A program made the position numbers and the translations under genes. A model generated the notes under the pieces. It was given only the letters and a program-made list of their open reading frames with translations. It was not told the origin of the DNA and searched no databases. Shown in pieces: positions 27,572-38,172 of a stretch of DNA of 64,000 nucleotides. Numbering within the stretch: the first letter of the stretch is position 1; each line of letters opens with the position of its first letter. The stretch is from Geobacillus kaustophilus (lineage in GTDB: Bacteria > Bacillota > Bacilli > Bacillales > Anoxybacillaceae): the NCBI RefSeq assembly GCF_000948285.1, contig NZ_JYBP01000003.1, positions 2,232,001 to 2,296,000 of the forward strand, given 5' to 3'.

Positions 27572-27873
27572 TTCGATCACTCCTTTTGACAAGGAATCCC
27601 TTGCTTCCCTCGTCCGTCACACGACAGACGTGCACCGCTATGCCGGTTTGACGTCTGACAGCATAGCAGCACGGCCTGGACGCCAGTCTGGCGATCAGCC
27701 ACTTTGCCAATCGTTTGCAAATTGAAATGACTTTAACATGATATATTATACAATACATCAGCCAAGAAAGATATAGTTTTTCGATGATAAATGCAATTTT
27801 CTTTCTTTCCTCTTCCAATGCGAAGGCAAATCCTCTACAATCAAAGTAGAAGAGGAAAAGGGAGGAAGAACCG
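27572..27873 (-). other. spx upstream region with structured leader
   Basis: No gene is seen. On the minus strand TATAAT at 27745-27750 could be a -10 but has no good -35, as is common for activated or anti-sigma-dependent promoters. Between it and spx there are competing inverted repeats: GCTATGC (27637-27643) with GCATAGC (27661-27667), extended by GTGC/GCAC, versus CAGACGT (27625-27631) with ACGTCTG (27651-27657). Confidence 0.4.
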
Positions 27874-28056
27874 ATGGCCGGCTATTTCATCGACTTTGCC
27901 ATTGCTTCGGCATTGATCGTCGTCCTCACCGCATTGATGGGGAACATCAGCAACACAATCGGAGAGCGGATGTTCGGCCGAAACAAAAGTGGAAAGCATG
28001 TCGAGGCCTCTCGCCGCATCCAGCAAGGATGGAAAGTCGTCGGGGGAAAAAAATAA
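27874..28056 (+). CDS. Small single-span membrane protein, unknown function
   Basis: This 60-residue protein has one hydrophobic segment at about residues 5-22 (FIDFAIASALIVVLTALM) and a strongly basic C-terminal half ending KVVGGKK. GGGAGGAAG lies directly before the ATG. A possible GC-rich terminator follows. It lies between spx and the opp operon, facing the latter. I do not recognise a family; the good ribosome binding site and composition make it a likely real gene. Confidence 0.55.
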   Translation: MAGYFIDFAIASALIVVLTALMGNISNTIGERMFGRNKSGKHVEASRRIQQGWKVVGGKK

Positions 28057-28081
28057 CGCGCCAAGACAGGCGCATAGGTGG

Positions 28082-28137
28082 GCGCCGCCTCTTTCACCGT
28101 TCGCATCATGCGGCGATGAAGGAGCGGCGCTCTTTTC
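28082..28137 (+). terminator. Possible terminator after the small membrane gene
   Basis: GCGCCGC (28082-28088) pairs with GCGGCGC (28124-28130), with additional pairing inside, then TCTTTTC. The loop is long, so this is tentative. Confidence 0.45.
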
Positions 28138-28144
28138 TATTCTG

Positions 28145-29080
28145 CTAGGCATACATCGCCCGATACTGCTTATACTCTTCCTCCGAACAAAGCACAAAAT
28201 GGCCAGGCGTAATTTCACGGAATTCAAGTTCCTCTCCATCTTTGTAGCCATGTTGCGCTGGGTCGTAAACGATCCGCTTGCGCGTCCGCTCCGTTTCCGG
28301 ATCAGGAAGCGGAATGGCCGACAACAAAGCTTTTGTGTACGGGTGGATCGGATTGCGGTACAGCTCTTCCGATTCAGCGAGCTCGACCATTTTCCCGAAA
28401 TACATGACGCCGATCCGGTCGCTGATGTATTTGACCATCGACAAGTCATGGGCAATAAACAAGTACGTCAACCCTTTTTCACGCTGCAGGCGCTTCAGCA
28501 AGTTGACGACTTGCGCTTGAATGGAAACGTCAAGCGCCGAAATCGGCTCATCGGCGATGATGAATTCCGGCTCGACGGCAAGCGCCCGGGCGATGCCGAT
28601 CCGCTGGCGTTGACCGCCGGAAAACTCATGCGGGTAGCGGCTGGCATGCTCGCGGTTCAAGCCAACCGTCTCAAGCAATTCATACACGCGCTGCATCCGT
28701 TCTTCTTTCGTTTTCGCGAGCCCGTGGATGTCGATGCCCTCAGCGATAATATCGGCGACCGTCATCCGCGGATTCAAGGACGCATACGGATCTTGGAAAA
28801 TCATTTGCATTTTCCGGTTTAACTCTTTCAGCTCTTTTTTCGATTTTTTGCCGTGAACATTGACGCCGTTAAACAGCACCTCCCCGTCTGTCGCCTCATA
28901 CAGCCGGATGATCGTCCGCCCCGTTGTCGACTTGCCGCAGCCCGACTCGCCGACAAGGCCGAACGTTTCCCCTTTATAAATGTCAAACGTGACGCCGTCG
29001 ACCGCTTTCACCACCTCACCGCGGCCGGCTGGGAAGTATTGTTTTAAGTTTTTCACCTCGAGCAGCTTTTGTCTAGCCAC
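28145..29080 (-). CDS. oppF: Oligopeptide ABC transporter ATPase OppF
   Basis: This 311-residue ATPase has Walker [11 protein letters not shown]-loop [16 protein letters not shown], the signature [15 protein letters not shown] and Walker [16 protein letters not shown]-terminal oligopeptide-transport extension holds the [12 protein letters not shown] motif. The start is GTG 29080, with AAAGGAGGG upstream; the longer open frame to 29278 lies inside oppD. It overlaps the oppD stop by eight bases. It is the last gene of oppABCDF, which imports oligopeptides, including signalling peptides that feed the sporulation phosphorelay in B. subtilis. Confidence 0.92.
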   Translation of the reverse strand: MARQKLLEVKNLKQYFPAGRGEVVKAVDGVTFDIYKGETFGLVGESGCGKSTTGRTIIRLYEATDGEVLFNGVNVHGKKSKKELKELNRKMQMIFQDPYASLNPRMTVADIIAEGIDIHGLAKTKEERMQRVYELLETVGLNREHASRYPHEFSGGQRQRIGIARALAVEPEFIIADEPISALDVSIQAQVVNLLKRLQREKGLTYLFIAHDLSMVKYISDRIGVMYFGKMVELAESEELYRNPIHPYTKALLSAIPLPDPETERTRKRIVYDPAQHGYKDGEELEFREITPGHFVLCSEEEYKQYRAMYA

Positions 29081-30134
29081 GCGGTTTCCCTCCTTTCCGG
29101 GCGACGATGTCAGCGAACCGTTCCATCCGCTCGCGCACGATAGCCGGCGGTTCCACTTTCGGCGCCATTTCATGCAACAGCCATGTCGCCGCATAGTGCG
29201 TATCAGACACTTGGAACATCGGCGGCTCGAGCTCGTAGTCAATTTTGAGCGCATACGGATTTCGCGGCGCAAACGCATCGCCTTTTGGCGGATTTAACAA
29301 ATCCGGCGGCGAACCTGGGATCGAATACAGCTCCGTATCTTTATGATCAAGGCTCGGCATCGAGGCCAGCAACCCCCACGTGTACGGATGCTTCGGATTG
29401 TAAAAAATTTCATCCACCGTGCCGATTTCCACGATTTTCCCGGCATACATCACCGCCACGCGGTCGGCCATGTTGGCGACGACCCCTAAATCATGGGTGA
29501 TGAAAATAATCGACATGCCGAGCTTTTTCTGAATGTCTTTCATCAACTCCAAAATTTGCGCCTGAATCGTCACATCAAGCGCTGTCGTCGGTTCATCGGC
29601 GATCAAAATTTTCGGATTGCACGCCAAGGCGATGGCGATGACAACACGCTGGCGCATCCCGCCGGAAAATTGGTGCGGGTATTGCTTCATGCGCAGCTCG
29701 GCGTTTTTAATGCCGACGAGCTGCAACAGTTCAATCGCCCGCTTGCGCGCTTCGTCTTTCGACAGCTTTTGATGCTTTAAAATCGCTTCCATAATTTGTT
29801 TCCCAATCGTCATCGTCGGATTGAGCGACGTCATCGGATCTTGGAAAATCATTGAAATTTCCGCACCGCGGATCGACTGCATTTCTTTCTCCGACAGCTT
29901 GGTCAAGTCTTTTCCTTCAAATAAAATTTCCCCTTGCTTAATCCGGCTCGGCGGTGTCGGCAACAGGCGCATCAACGCCTTGGATGTCACGGATTTCCCT
30001 GATCCCGACTCGCCAACGATCGCGAGCGTCTCCCCTTTATACAAGTCGAACGTGACGCCGCGCACGGCTTGCACTTCACCGGCATGGATGTCAAAAGAAA
30101 TGTGCAAATCGTTCACCTGCAAAATTTTCTCCAT
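29073..30134 (-). CDS. oppD: Oligopeptide ABC transporter ATPase OppD
   Basis: This 353-residue ATPase partner of OppF has Walker [12 protein letters not shown]-loop [16 protein letters not shown], signature [15 protein letters not shown], Walker [14 protein letters not shown], and the C-terminal oligopeptide domain [11 protein letters not shown]. OppD homologues often carry a C-terminal cysteine cluster for iron-sulfur binding; no such cysteines are seen here. ATG 30134 follows AAGGGGTG. Its stop overlaps the oppF GTG start. Confidence 0.92.
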   Translation of the reverse strand: MEKILQVNDLHISFDIHAGEVQAVRGVTFDLYKGETLAIVGESGSGKSVTSKALMRLLPTPPSRIKQGEILFEGKDLTKLSEKEMQSIRGAEISMIFQDPMTSLNPTMTIGKQIMEAILKHQKLSKDEARKRAIELLQLVGIKNAELRMKQYPHQFSGGMRQRVVIAIALACNPKILIADEPTTALDVTIQAQILELMKDIQKKLGMSIIFITHDLGVVANMADRVAVMYAGKIVEIGTVDEIFYNPKHPYTWGLLASMPSLDHKDTELYSIPGSPPDLLNPPKGDAFAPRNPYALKIDYELEPPMFQVSDTHYAATWLLHEMAPKVEPPAIVRERMERFADIVARKGGKPRG

Positions 30135-30155
30135 CGGTTTCACCCCTTCCGTCGG

Positions 30156-31178
30156 TTATTTGCGCATTTTCGGGTCAAGCGCATCGCGGATTCCGTCTGC
30201 TACCAAGTTGAAGCTTAAAATGAGCAAGCTGATGACAATCGCCGGAATAATCATCAAATGCGGATACGTCTGAATCGATTTGTATCCATCATTGACAAGC
30301 GAGCCAAGCGACGCTTCCGGCGGACGGATGCCAAGGCCGATAAAGCTCAAAAACGCCTCAGTGAAGATGGCCGATGGAATCGTGAACATCGTCGTAATAA
30401 TGATCGGGCCGATGACGTTCGGGATCAAATGTTTGAAAATGAGCCGTGATGTCGGCGCCCCAAGCGTCCTTGCCGCCAACACGTATTCCATGTTCTTTAA
30501 TTTCAACACTTGTCCGCGCACGATCCGCGCCATCGTCGTCCAACCGGTAATGACCATCGCCAACGTGATGGAAATGATTCCAGGCTCAAAAATCAAAATG
30601 AACAAAATGACCATAATTAAATACGGGATGCCGTTTAAAATTTCGATGATCCGCTGCATCACATTGTCGACGCGGCCGCCATAGTAGCCGGAAATGCCGC
30701 CGTACGCAATCCCGATCAACAAGTCGATCAACGCCGCCAGCAAACCAATGTAAAGCGAAATGCGCGTGCCATACCACGTTCTCACCCACAAGTCGCGGCC
30801 TAAGTCATCCGTGCCGAACCAATAGTACTCTTTTACGCCGCGCTGTTTATACACATCAACGCCGTTCGCATCCCGGCCGTCAAACGGAAGCCAATGAACA
30901 TGCTCGAGCACCGGGATTTTCGGCGGAAGTTTCGCATGCCGCAAGTTTTGATCTTTATACGTCCGGTCGCTCGCCATCGGGGCGATGATCGCCATGAGCG
31001 TCAAAATGATAATCATCACGAGCCCCACGATCGCTGCCTTGTTTTCCCGAAGGCGAAGCCAAGCATCTTGCCAAAACGTCAAGCTCGGACGATTGATTTT
31101 TTCCTGCTCACCGACGTTCGGCGGGGCGGGCTGAAACCATTCCGGTGAAAGTTGTTCGTATTGTTGTTTCGCCATCAT
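30156..31178 (-). CDS. oppC: Oligopeptide ABC transporter permease OppC
   Basis: This 340-residue permease has an N-terminal cytoplasmic part, a first membrane segment around residues 50-70, a large extracytoplasmic loop, then five more segments. The loop contains WFGTDDLGRDLWVRTWYG, the typical OppC motif. The cytoplasmic EAA motif is AARTLGAPTSRLIFKHLIPN. GGGAGGG precedes the start. It overlaps oppB by four bases, so OppB and OppC are translationally coupled and together form the channel. Confidence 0.92.
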   Translation of the reverse strand: MMAKQQYEQLSPEWFQPAPPNVGEQEKINRPSLTFWQDAWLRLRENKAAIVGLVMIIILTLMAIIAPMASDRTYKDQNLRHAKLPPKIPVLEHVHWLPFDGRDANGVDVYKQRGVKEYYWFGTDDLGRDLWVRTWYGTRISLYIGLLAALIDLLIGIAYGGISGYYGGRVDNVMQRIIEILNGIPYLIMVILFILIFEPGIISITLAMVITGWTTMARIVRGQVLKLKNMEYVLAARTLGAPTSRLIFKHLIPNVIGPIIITTMFTIPSAIFTEAFLSFIGLGIRPPEASLGSLVNDGYKSIQTYPHLMIIPAIVISLLILSFNLVADGIRDALDPKMRK

Positions 31179-32104
31179 TTTTTCCCTCCCGCTAACCGGA
31201 TGCGTGGGTCGACAACCCCGTACAACACATCAACGATGAAGACTGCCAAAATCAACAAGGCGGAATAAAACAACGTTGTTCCCATAATAACCGGGTAATC
31301 GTTCAGTTCAATCGAACGGACAAACTGCTCTCCAAGACCAGGGACAGCAAACAGTTTCTCAATGACAAGCGTTCCCGTCATTAAATTGACAGTCATCGGG
31401 CCTAAAATGGTAATGACAGGAATAAGCGAGTTGCGAATCGCGTGCTTCATAATGACCCCCGCTTGACTGATCCCTTTCGCCCGAGCCGTCAAAATGTAGT
31501 CAGAGCTCAACACTTCCAACATCTCGGTGCGCATAAAGCGGGCGATGCTGGCGATGACCCCGACAGACAGCGCCAATGTCGGGAGAATTGTATATTTGAA
31601 GCCTTCCCAAAAGGCGACCGGAAGCCACTGCAGTTTCACAGCGATGAAATATTGCAAAAACCCCCCTAACACAAACGACGGGATCGAGGCGCCCAACACC
31701 GCAATGACGGTAGCTGTATAATCTTCCCAATGATTGTGTCGAATCGCAGCGATAATTCCGAGAATCAACCCGACGATCGTTCCAAAGACAATCGCTTGAA
31801 ACCCGAGCTGAGCCGACGGGCCGATTCGGTCGCTGATGAGCTCTGTCACTGGACGGTTGTCATATTGGAACGATACCCCCAAATCCCCCTTCAATAAATT
31901 TCCTAAATATTGAATGTATTGAACAGGAACGGGCTTATCCAATCCGTACTCTTTTAAAATGAGCGCCTTCTGTTCCGGCGTCAATTTTTCTTGGTTTTGC
32001 AGCGGCGAACCAGGCAACAGCTTCATTAAAAAGAACGTCAACGTAGCAATAAGAAACAACGTGATGATCATATAAACGAACCGCTGAAGCGTATACCGCG
32101 CCAT
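31175..32104 (-). CDS. oppB: Oligopeptide ABC transporter permease OppB
   Basis: This 309-residue permease has six membrane segments. The N-terminal MARYTLQRFVYMIITLFLIATLTFF is typical of OppB/DppB. The EAA motif is TARAKGISQAGVIMKHAIRN, and the C-terminus ADVLYGVVDPRIRL type (here VDVLYGVVDPRIRL) is diagnostic. AGGAGGTGCGGTC lies before the ATG. It follows oppA after 120 bases that contain a strong stem-loop. Confidence 0.92.
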   Translation of the reverse strand: MARYTLQRFVYMIITLFLIATLTFFLMKLLPGSPLQNQEKLTPEQKALILKEYGLDKPVPVQYIQYLGNLLKGDLGVSFQYDNRPVTELISDRIGPSAQLGFQAIVFGTIVGLILGIIAAIRHNHWEDYTATVIAVLGASIPSFVLGGFLQYFIAVKLQWLPVAFWEGFKYTILPTLALSVGVIASIARFMRTEMLEVLSSDYILTARAKGISQAGVIMKHAIRNSLIPVITILGPMTVNLMTGTLVIEKLFAVPGLGEQFVRSIELNDYPVIMGTTLFYSALLILAVFIVDVLYGVVDPRIRLAGGKK

Positions 32105-32171
32105 GACCGCACCTCCTCTGCTTTTCTATAATCTTCGTTGTTTTTCGACATTTTTCGCCTCATCAGTCAAA

Positions 32172-32203
32172 AGGAGAGTATATGCCTATGCATATACTCT
32201 CCT
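32172..32203 (-). terminator. Intercistronic stem-loop between oppA and oppB
   Basis: A perfect 14-base stem with a four-base loop is followed on the minus strand by only TTTT. This looks like a partial terminator or 3' stabilising hairpin that lets oppA be made in excess of the membrane components. Confidence 0.75.
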
Positions 32204-32224
32204 CCGCATCTCTCAAGAGAACGG

Positions 32225-33877
32225 TTACTCAATATACGCCCATTTCAAGCTGTAGTCAGCGCCGAACGTGTGCGTGACGAAATCTTTGACGTATTCACGT
32301 TGCAAATACGCAGCGCCGCGTTGGTACAGCGGAGCGATCGGCATTCCTTCAAAGACGATTTTTTCTGCTTTCAGCATTGCATCCCAACGAGCTTGTTGAT
32401 CGTTGGCAAGCGTCGTTTGCGCGTCTTTGATCAGCTTGTCGTACTCAGGATTCGACCAGCCTGTTTCGTTGTGCGGGCTTGTCGATGTCCAAAGCTGCAA
32501 GAACGTCATTGGGTCTTGATAGTCCGGACCCCAGCCAGAGAACGACAAATCATATTGCATGCTGCTTTCGAGCTTCAATTTTTGTGCAAACGGTTGTTGT
32601 TTAATATTGATCGTCAAGCCCGGCAAGTTTTGTTCAAGCTGCGCTTTCACATACTCGCCGATTTTCTTCGCGCTGTCGCTGTCATAGTTCAACAGCTCAA
32701 GCGTAAATTTGTCTTTGCCAAGCTCTTTTTTCGCTTGCTCCCACAGTTTTTTCGCTTCATCCGGATTGTAAGTGACTAAATCGCCATTGACATCACGGAA
32801 GTCTTTGCCGTCCGGACCGGTGACGAAGTCCTTCGGAACAGTGTAGTTAGCCGGCACCGAACCGTTGTTAAGCAGCGTATCCACCATCGCTTGCTTGTCG
32901 ATCGCCATTGCAATGGCTTTGCGGGCGTTGACGTTGTTCAACGGTTCTTTTTTCGTGTTCATGCGCAGCCAGTAGAGCGACGGATCCAATTTCGTGTGGA
33001 AGTTTTTGTCGTTTTTGTACTTATCGACGAACTCCGCCGTCAAGCCGACGCGATCCGCTTGTTTTGTTTCATACAAGTTGACGGCCGTTGCCGTGTCTTT
33101 CACGACTTTCACATTGACTTTTTCCAGCTTGACGGTGTCTTTGTCCCAGTAGTTCGGGTTTTTCGTGTACGTCCAGCCTTGTTCGTGCTTCCACTCGCTT
33201 AAGACGAACGGGCCGTTGTACAGCGTCGTGTTGGCTTCAAGACCGTATTTCTCGCCTTGCGCTTTCACAAATTTTTCGTTTTGCGGCATAAACGTGCCAA
33301 ACCCTGTCAAGCCGACGAAATACGGAACCGGGTTTTTTAGCTCCACTTGGAGCGTGTAATCGTCAAGAGCTTTGACGCCGAGCTGGTCAAGCGGCAGTTT
33401 GCCCGTGTTGACTTCTTCCGCGTTTTTAATGTCGTACATGATGTACGCATACTCGGATTTCGTTTTCGGATCAAGCACACGCTTCCAAGCGAACACGAAA
33501 TCGTGCGCCGTCACCGGATCGCCGTTTGACCATTTCGCGTCTTTGCGAAGCTTGAACGTATACGTTTTGCCGTCTTGGCTCACTTCATAGCTTTCCGCTA
33601 CTCCCGGCACTGGCTTGTTGTCTTTGCCTAAACGGTACAGGCCTTCCATGACGTTGTTCAAAACGATGAACGATACTTGGTCGGTGGCAATCGCTGAATC
33701 AAGCGTCGGAATTTCCGAAGAATCGAGCAAGTTCAGCACCTGCTCCTTCTTCTCCGCCGGCTTTTCGCCGCCTTGACCGCCTTGGGCGTTGTTGTTGTCC
33801 TTGCCTCCGCCGCACGCTGCGAGGAACGTTGACAGCGCGAGAAGCAGGACGAGGAAGAAAGAAAATCGCTTCTTCAC
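32225..33877 (-). CDS. oppA: Oligopeptide-binding lipoprotein OppA
   Basis: This 550-residue solute-binding lipoprotein has a basic N-terminus, hydrophobic core and lipobox LAAC with the lipidated Cys at residue 22, then a Gly/Asn/Gln-rich spacer. The mature part has the SBP_bac_5 signature region (GKTYTFKLRKDAKWSNGDPVTAHDF type). It captures peptides outside the membrane for OppBCDF. The start is GTG, with AAGGGGGG upstream. It is first in the operon, preceded by a promoter and an inverted repeat. Confidence 0.93.
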   Translation of the reverse strand: MKKRFSFFLVLLLALSTFLAACGGGKDNNNAQGGQGGEKPAEKKEQVLNLLDSSEIPTLDSAIATDQVSFIVLNNVMEGLYRLGKDNKPVPGVAESYEVSQDGKTYTFKLRKDAKWSNGDPVTAHDFVFAWKRVLDPKTKSEYAYIMYDIKNAEEVNTGKLPLDQLGVKALDDYTLQVELKNPVPYFVGLTGFGTFMPQNEKFVKAQGEKYGLEANTTLYNGPFVLSEWKHEQGWTYTKNPNYWDKDTVKLEKVNVKVVKDTATAVNLYETKQADRVGLTAEFVDKYKNDKNFHTKLDPSLYWLRMNTKKEPLNNVNARKAIAMAIDKQAMVDTLLNNGSVPANYTVPKDFVTGPDGKDFRDVNGDLVTYNPDEAKKLWEQAKKELGKDKFTLELLNYDSDSAKKIGEYVKAQLEQNLPGLTINIKQQPFAQKLKLESSMQYDLSFSGWGPDYQDPMTFLQLWTSTSPHNETGWSNPEYDKLIKDAQTTLANDQQARWDAMLKAEKIVFEGMPIAPLYQRGAAYLQREYVKDFVTHTFGADYSLKWAYIE

Positions 33878-33909
33878 TAAAAACCCCCCTTAATATGTAG
33901 TGTATTACA

Positions 33910-33940
33910 AATCTTCTGAACCATTTGGTTTCAGAAGATT
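33910..33940 (-). promoter_or_regulatory. Inverted repeat in the oppA leader
   Basis: AATCTTCTGAA (33910-33920) and TTCAGAAGATT (33930-33940) form 11-base arms, just downstream of the expected transcription start. It could be an operator or an RNA hairpin. It resembles the CodY motif only weakly. The rest of 33985-34295 is AT-rich and shows no gene. Confidence 0.5.
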
Positions 33941-33955
33941 GTACTTACATCGCTT

Positions 33956-33984
33956 ATTATATCCTGTGTTAATATATTTGAAAA
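33956..33984 (-). promoter_or_regulatory. Likely promoter of the opp operon
   Basis: On the minus strand TTTTCA, a 17-base spacer and TATAAT lie about 80 bases before oppA. Confidence 0.6.
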
Positions 33985-34295
33985 GAATTTTTTTATTTTC
34001 TTAAATAAAAAAATTTCAAACTACTTGCAAACGGAATGAAGATCGGATTGCATTTCCATCTGCATTGTAACGACTTTTGTCACAATTGTAAATAAAAAAT
34101 TTCTGCCTACAGAAAAAGAAAACGCTTACAATATAATTTTTTTGCCCTTCCTCTCAGCTTCGAAGCAAATCTCTCCTGAACTTCCATATTTCTTCTATAT
34201 TTTTCAATATAATTTTGTTAATAATTTTGACAACCTTCCCGCCCACAAGGTTTATGATAAAATAAAAATGACAGCAGAAAGGCGGGAACAATGAC

Positions 34296-34670
34296 ATGAA
34301 ACAGATCGCTGTTCGAACCGGATGGCTTGTTGCCGCGATGCTGGCGGTGAGCGCACTCATCGTCGCGGGACAAGGTGTATGGACCGCGTTGGCCTTTATT
34401 AACGTTTCGTTTTTGCTTTCCCTTTTGCCTCTGTCGCTCGGCGGGCTTTTGTTTGTTTATGAACGCGGTTTTTTCAACGGATTCGCATACGGGTTTCGCC
34501 GATTGCGCAGGAATAGAACGAAGGTGGAGCGGTATCTTGAGGAAGCGGCAGCAGAACATGAATCAGATGAGCCGCTCGGTCCGCGGCGTTTCGCCATCAC
34601 GTATCCGCTTCTCTTTTCTGGTCTGCTTCTGTTTCTGGCGATGATCGCCGCCGGATATGCCGTGCAATAA
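34296..34670 (+). CDS. Membrane protein of DUF3899 type, unknown function
   Basis: This 124-residue protein has three hydrophobic segments (about residues 8-26, 29-52 and 102-122). Between the second and third is a charged stretch: YGFRRLRRNRTKVERYLEEAAAEHESDEP. That layout, with YERGFFNGFAYGFRR, fits small Firmicute membrane proteins annotated as DUF3899. It lies upstream of trpS, but the trpS promoter and leader start right after it. No function can be inferred. Confidence 0.65.
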   Translation: MKQIAVRTGWLVAAMLAVSALIVAGQGVWTALAFINVSFLLSLLPLSLGGLLFVYERGFFNGFAYGFRRLRRNRTKVERYLEEAAAEHESDEPLGPRRFAITYPLLFSGLLLFLAMIAAGYAVQ

Positions 34671-34672
34671 GG

Positions 34673-34701
34673 TTGCAACAGCTGAATGTTTTCCGTATAA
34701 T
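34673..34701 (+). promoter_or_regulatory. Promoter of trpS
   Basis: TTGCAA, a 17-base spacer and TATAAT are followed by the T-box leader. Confidence 0.85.
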
Positions 34702-34714
34702 GTAAGGCAAATGT

Positions 34715-35993
<1,279 letters not shown>

Positions 35994-36018
35994 ATAGCCG
36001 CATCCAGCGAAGCCATAC

Positions 36019-36057
36019 AAAAACGGGCAGGCGCCTATCGCCTTGGCCCGTTTTTTA
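36019..36057. terminator. Terminator between trpS and yjbA
   Basis: A two-part stem, AACGGGC/GCCCGTT with an inner AGGCG/CGCCT, is followed by TTTTTT. It serves trpS and overlaps the end of yjbA. Confidence 0.85.
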
Positions 36058-36795
36058 ATTGACTTTCGGTTCTTGCTCCATTTCCCACAGTTTTTCAAAA
36101 AATGGGTGCCCTTTGATCAAGTTTTCGCACAGTTGCTCATGTCGTTCCGACCACCCGTATTTCGTCTCGTTATACAATTGTTCCCACGCTTCATCAAAAG
36201 ACATTTTTTGAATAGCGGCGTATTTTTCCGGCGCCCATTCCGTATACCAATAGCGCATCTGGGCAGTATTTTTTGTCGAATAAAGCTGGTCAAGCGCCAT
36301 AAACAGCAGCTGTTTCAACTGCCGCTCTTTGCGCGTGAGTCCGCACATCAGTTCCGGCGCCGGCGATAAAATGTGGTATTCTTTTTCATACCTCGGCAGC
36401 GGATAGTCCCGTTCCTCCGCTTCGGCCGCCATTTCGTAGACGAGTTGTTCCTGGCGCGGAATGAGGCGGCTTTTGCGAATCGGAATTTGATAACCGATTG
36501 TATCGACAGCCAAAACGCCGGCGCCGTCCGTGACAACGAAACAATAGTCCAACTGAATGCGTTCATGGTTTTTGCGGACATACGCTTTCTGATGCACATC
36601 GTCTAGCAGCGGTTTCGGAAGGTCGGACAAGCTGTTTTCAACGTAATGAAACAGGGCCGGGGATACTTTTAACAGCGGCACTTGGTCGAGCAGCTCGATT
36701 TGGTCGTCCTTGCGCCATTCGTGAAAATGGCAGACGTTGTATCCGTTCTCTTCTCCTTCAAACCAGTTGACCCAAATGTCGTGCAGATAAAGCAT
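36055..36795 (-). CDS. yjbA: YjbA (UPF0736 family), function unknown
   Basis: This 246-residue soluble protein is recognised as YjbA from its start ([27 protein letters not shown]) and its position beside trpS. It is acidic and aromatic-rich, with no membrane segment or evident catalytic motif. Its conserved C-terminal part includes [15 protein letters not shown]. It begins with ATG after GAGGGG and is convergent with trpS. Confidence 0.82.
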   Translation of the reverse strand: MLYLHDIWVNWFEGEENGYNVCHFHEWRKDDQIELLDQVPLLKVSPALFHYVENSLSDLPKPLLDDVHQKAYVRKNHERIQLDYCFVVTDGAGVLAVDTIGYQIPIRKSRLIPRQEQLVYEMAAEAEERDYPLPRYEKEYHILSPAPELMCGLTRKERQLKQLLFMALDQLYSTKNTAQMRYWYTEWAPEKYAAIQKMSFDEAWEQLYNETKYGWSERHEQLCENLIKGHPFFEKLWEMEQEPKVN

Positions 36796-36880
36796 GAGAG
36801 ACCCCTCACTTCCAGACGTGTTTGTCCATCAGTATAGGCAGAGGAGGAGAATTTTATTCCATTTCATCCTCTTTTCCCCT

Positions 36881-37087
36881 CTAGGGGCTGCGGCTTGGAA
36901 ACGTCAAGCTCCCCCACATCAAAAGAAGGCCAATAGGGAATAAATAACATTCCACCCTTGTCGAAATATAAGATAAATATTCGCTAAAACCTCGCTCTGG
37001 AGTGATGATGTTCAAATAGGCGATCACCATCATGCCGCCGACGACCGAAAAACCGAAGCCGACCAAATAAAAAAACAGGCGGACCAC
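36881..37087 (-). CDS. Small two-span membrane protein, unknown function
   Basis: This 68-residue protein starts at GTG with AAGGAAGGG upstream. It has hydrophobic segments at residues 4-25 and about 46-62, joined by a polar loop containing TPERGFSEYLSYISTRVE. It lies between yjaZ and yjbA on the same strand. I do not recognise a specific family. The start and membrane pattern make a real gene likely. The flanking 137 bases on its upstream side hold nothing assignable. Confidence 0.55.
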   Translation of the reverse strand: MVRLFFYLVGFGFSVVGGMMVIAYLNIITPERGFSEYLSYISTRVECYLFPIGLLLMWGSLTFPSRSP

Positions 37088-37224
37088 CGGGCTTTCCCTT
37101 CCTTCTTGTCCACGTCCTTGTTCTACATATATGTCGTCGCCATGGACAACATGCCTGTTTGCGCCCGATGCCCCATAAGATTCTTGTGATCACCGGACAG
37201 CGTCGGTCACCATGCGGTTTCGAG

Positions 37225-38028
37225 CTAAGACGCTCCTTGCTGTTCGCCTGAAAAGCCCGCCAACTCCGCGATGTCTTTCGCTTCCATCGTCATCAATTGG
37301 GCGAGCGAATATCCTCTTTCTAGGCAACGACGGACGATGGCATACCCAACGGCATAGCCCCCCATTTTCGGATGCCATCCATGTCCGTACAAAATGCGGG
37401 AAGTATGTGGATGCGAAACAGGCAAATGGTGGTTCGGGACAATATAGCGCCGCCAAAACCGTTCCATCTCTCGATCGGTGTAATACTTCGTCCAGACCGC
37501 GCACTGCTCGGCGCCGATCATCTCGGCGACGGCATGTTCCGCCAATCCTTCCATAACGACTGCATCCAGCAACGTCGCATCTTCGCCTTCATTCGGCAAC
37601 TGTTTGAGACGGCATACATGGTTGTATTCATGCACCACCAACGCAGCGATCTCCTCGTCGCAATGATCAGGCAGCAAGAAGAAAAACAATTTATCGGCAA
37701 ACGCCACCCCGCCTTTTCCTTGGAACTCGCGCGCAAGCTTCCGATTTTCATCATCAGCCGGCAGCAAAAATACCGGAACGTCTGGTCCTTTCCATATCCG
37801 CCTTTGCCGTTCGTACAAACGGCCAAGACGTTCCCAAAGACGGCGCTCTTTCATCTCCGGCAAAAGCCGCTCGGCCTGCCGGGCGCTTCGGTACATGCCA
37901 TACAGCCGTAAATAGCTGTAAATCTCACGCGCCGGCATCTTGCCAAAAAGCGGCGCCAACCGCGCGCACAACCGGAGCGGATCGCCTTCATCCTCTTCAA
38001 GCCATCGATCGGTCGGAAGCAATCCCAT
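37225..38028 (-). CDS. yjaZ: YjaZ-type predicted zinc protease (DUF2268)
   Basis: This protein of about 267 residues has the HExxH-like metal site HEYNH in VVHEYNHVCRL, followed by a glutamate-containing VMEGLAEHAV; this pattern fits the DUF2268 predicted Zn-dependent protease domain. ATG 38028 follows AAAGGAGGG; the longer open frame to 38169 runs into the fabF terminator and is not used. B. subtilis yjaZ is likewise next to fabF. Its substrate is unknown. Confidence 0.8.
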   Translation of the reverse strand: MGLLPTDRWLEEDEGDPLRLCARLAPLFGKMPAREIYSYLRLYGMYRSARQAERLLPEMKERRLWERLGRLYERQRRIWKGPDVPVFLLPADDENRKLAREFQGKGGVAFADKLFFFLLPDHCDEEIAALVVHEYNHVCRLKQLPNEGEDATLLDAVVMEGLAEHAVAEMIGAEQCAVWTKYYTDREMERFWRRYIVPNHHLPVSHPHTSRILYGHGWHPKMGGYAVGYAIVRRCLERGYSLAQLMTMEAKDIAELAGFSGEQQGAS

Positions 38029-38084
38029 CGCTTTTCCCTCCTTTTCTCTTACGTTATGTCGGCAGGGAAAAGACGGTGAAACAA

Positions 38085-38163
38085 AACAAAAAAGAGAGCC
38101 TGACGCTGAACCGAACCCGCCGTTATTCACGCGTTTTCGGCTCCGCTCAACCAAGGCTCTCCT
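38085..38163 (-). terminator. Terminator of fabH-fabF
   Basis: GAGAGCCT (38094-38101) pairs with AGGCTCTC (38154-38161); on the minus strand a T-run (TTTTTTG) follows. The loop is long. Confidence 0.65.
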
Positions 38164-38172
38164 TTTCATCCA

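Noticed and set aside
33905-33945. CodY box in the oppA leader
   Set aside because: The inverted repeat has at least four mismatches to AATTTTCWGAAAATT, so it is reported only as an inverted repeat.
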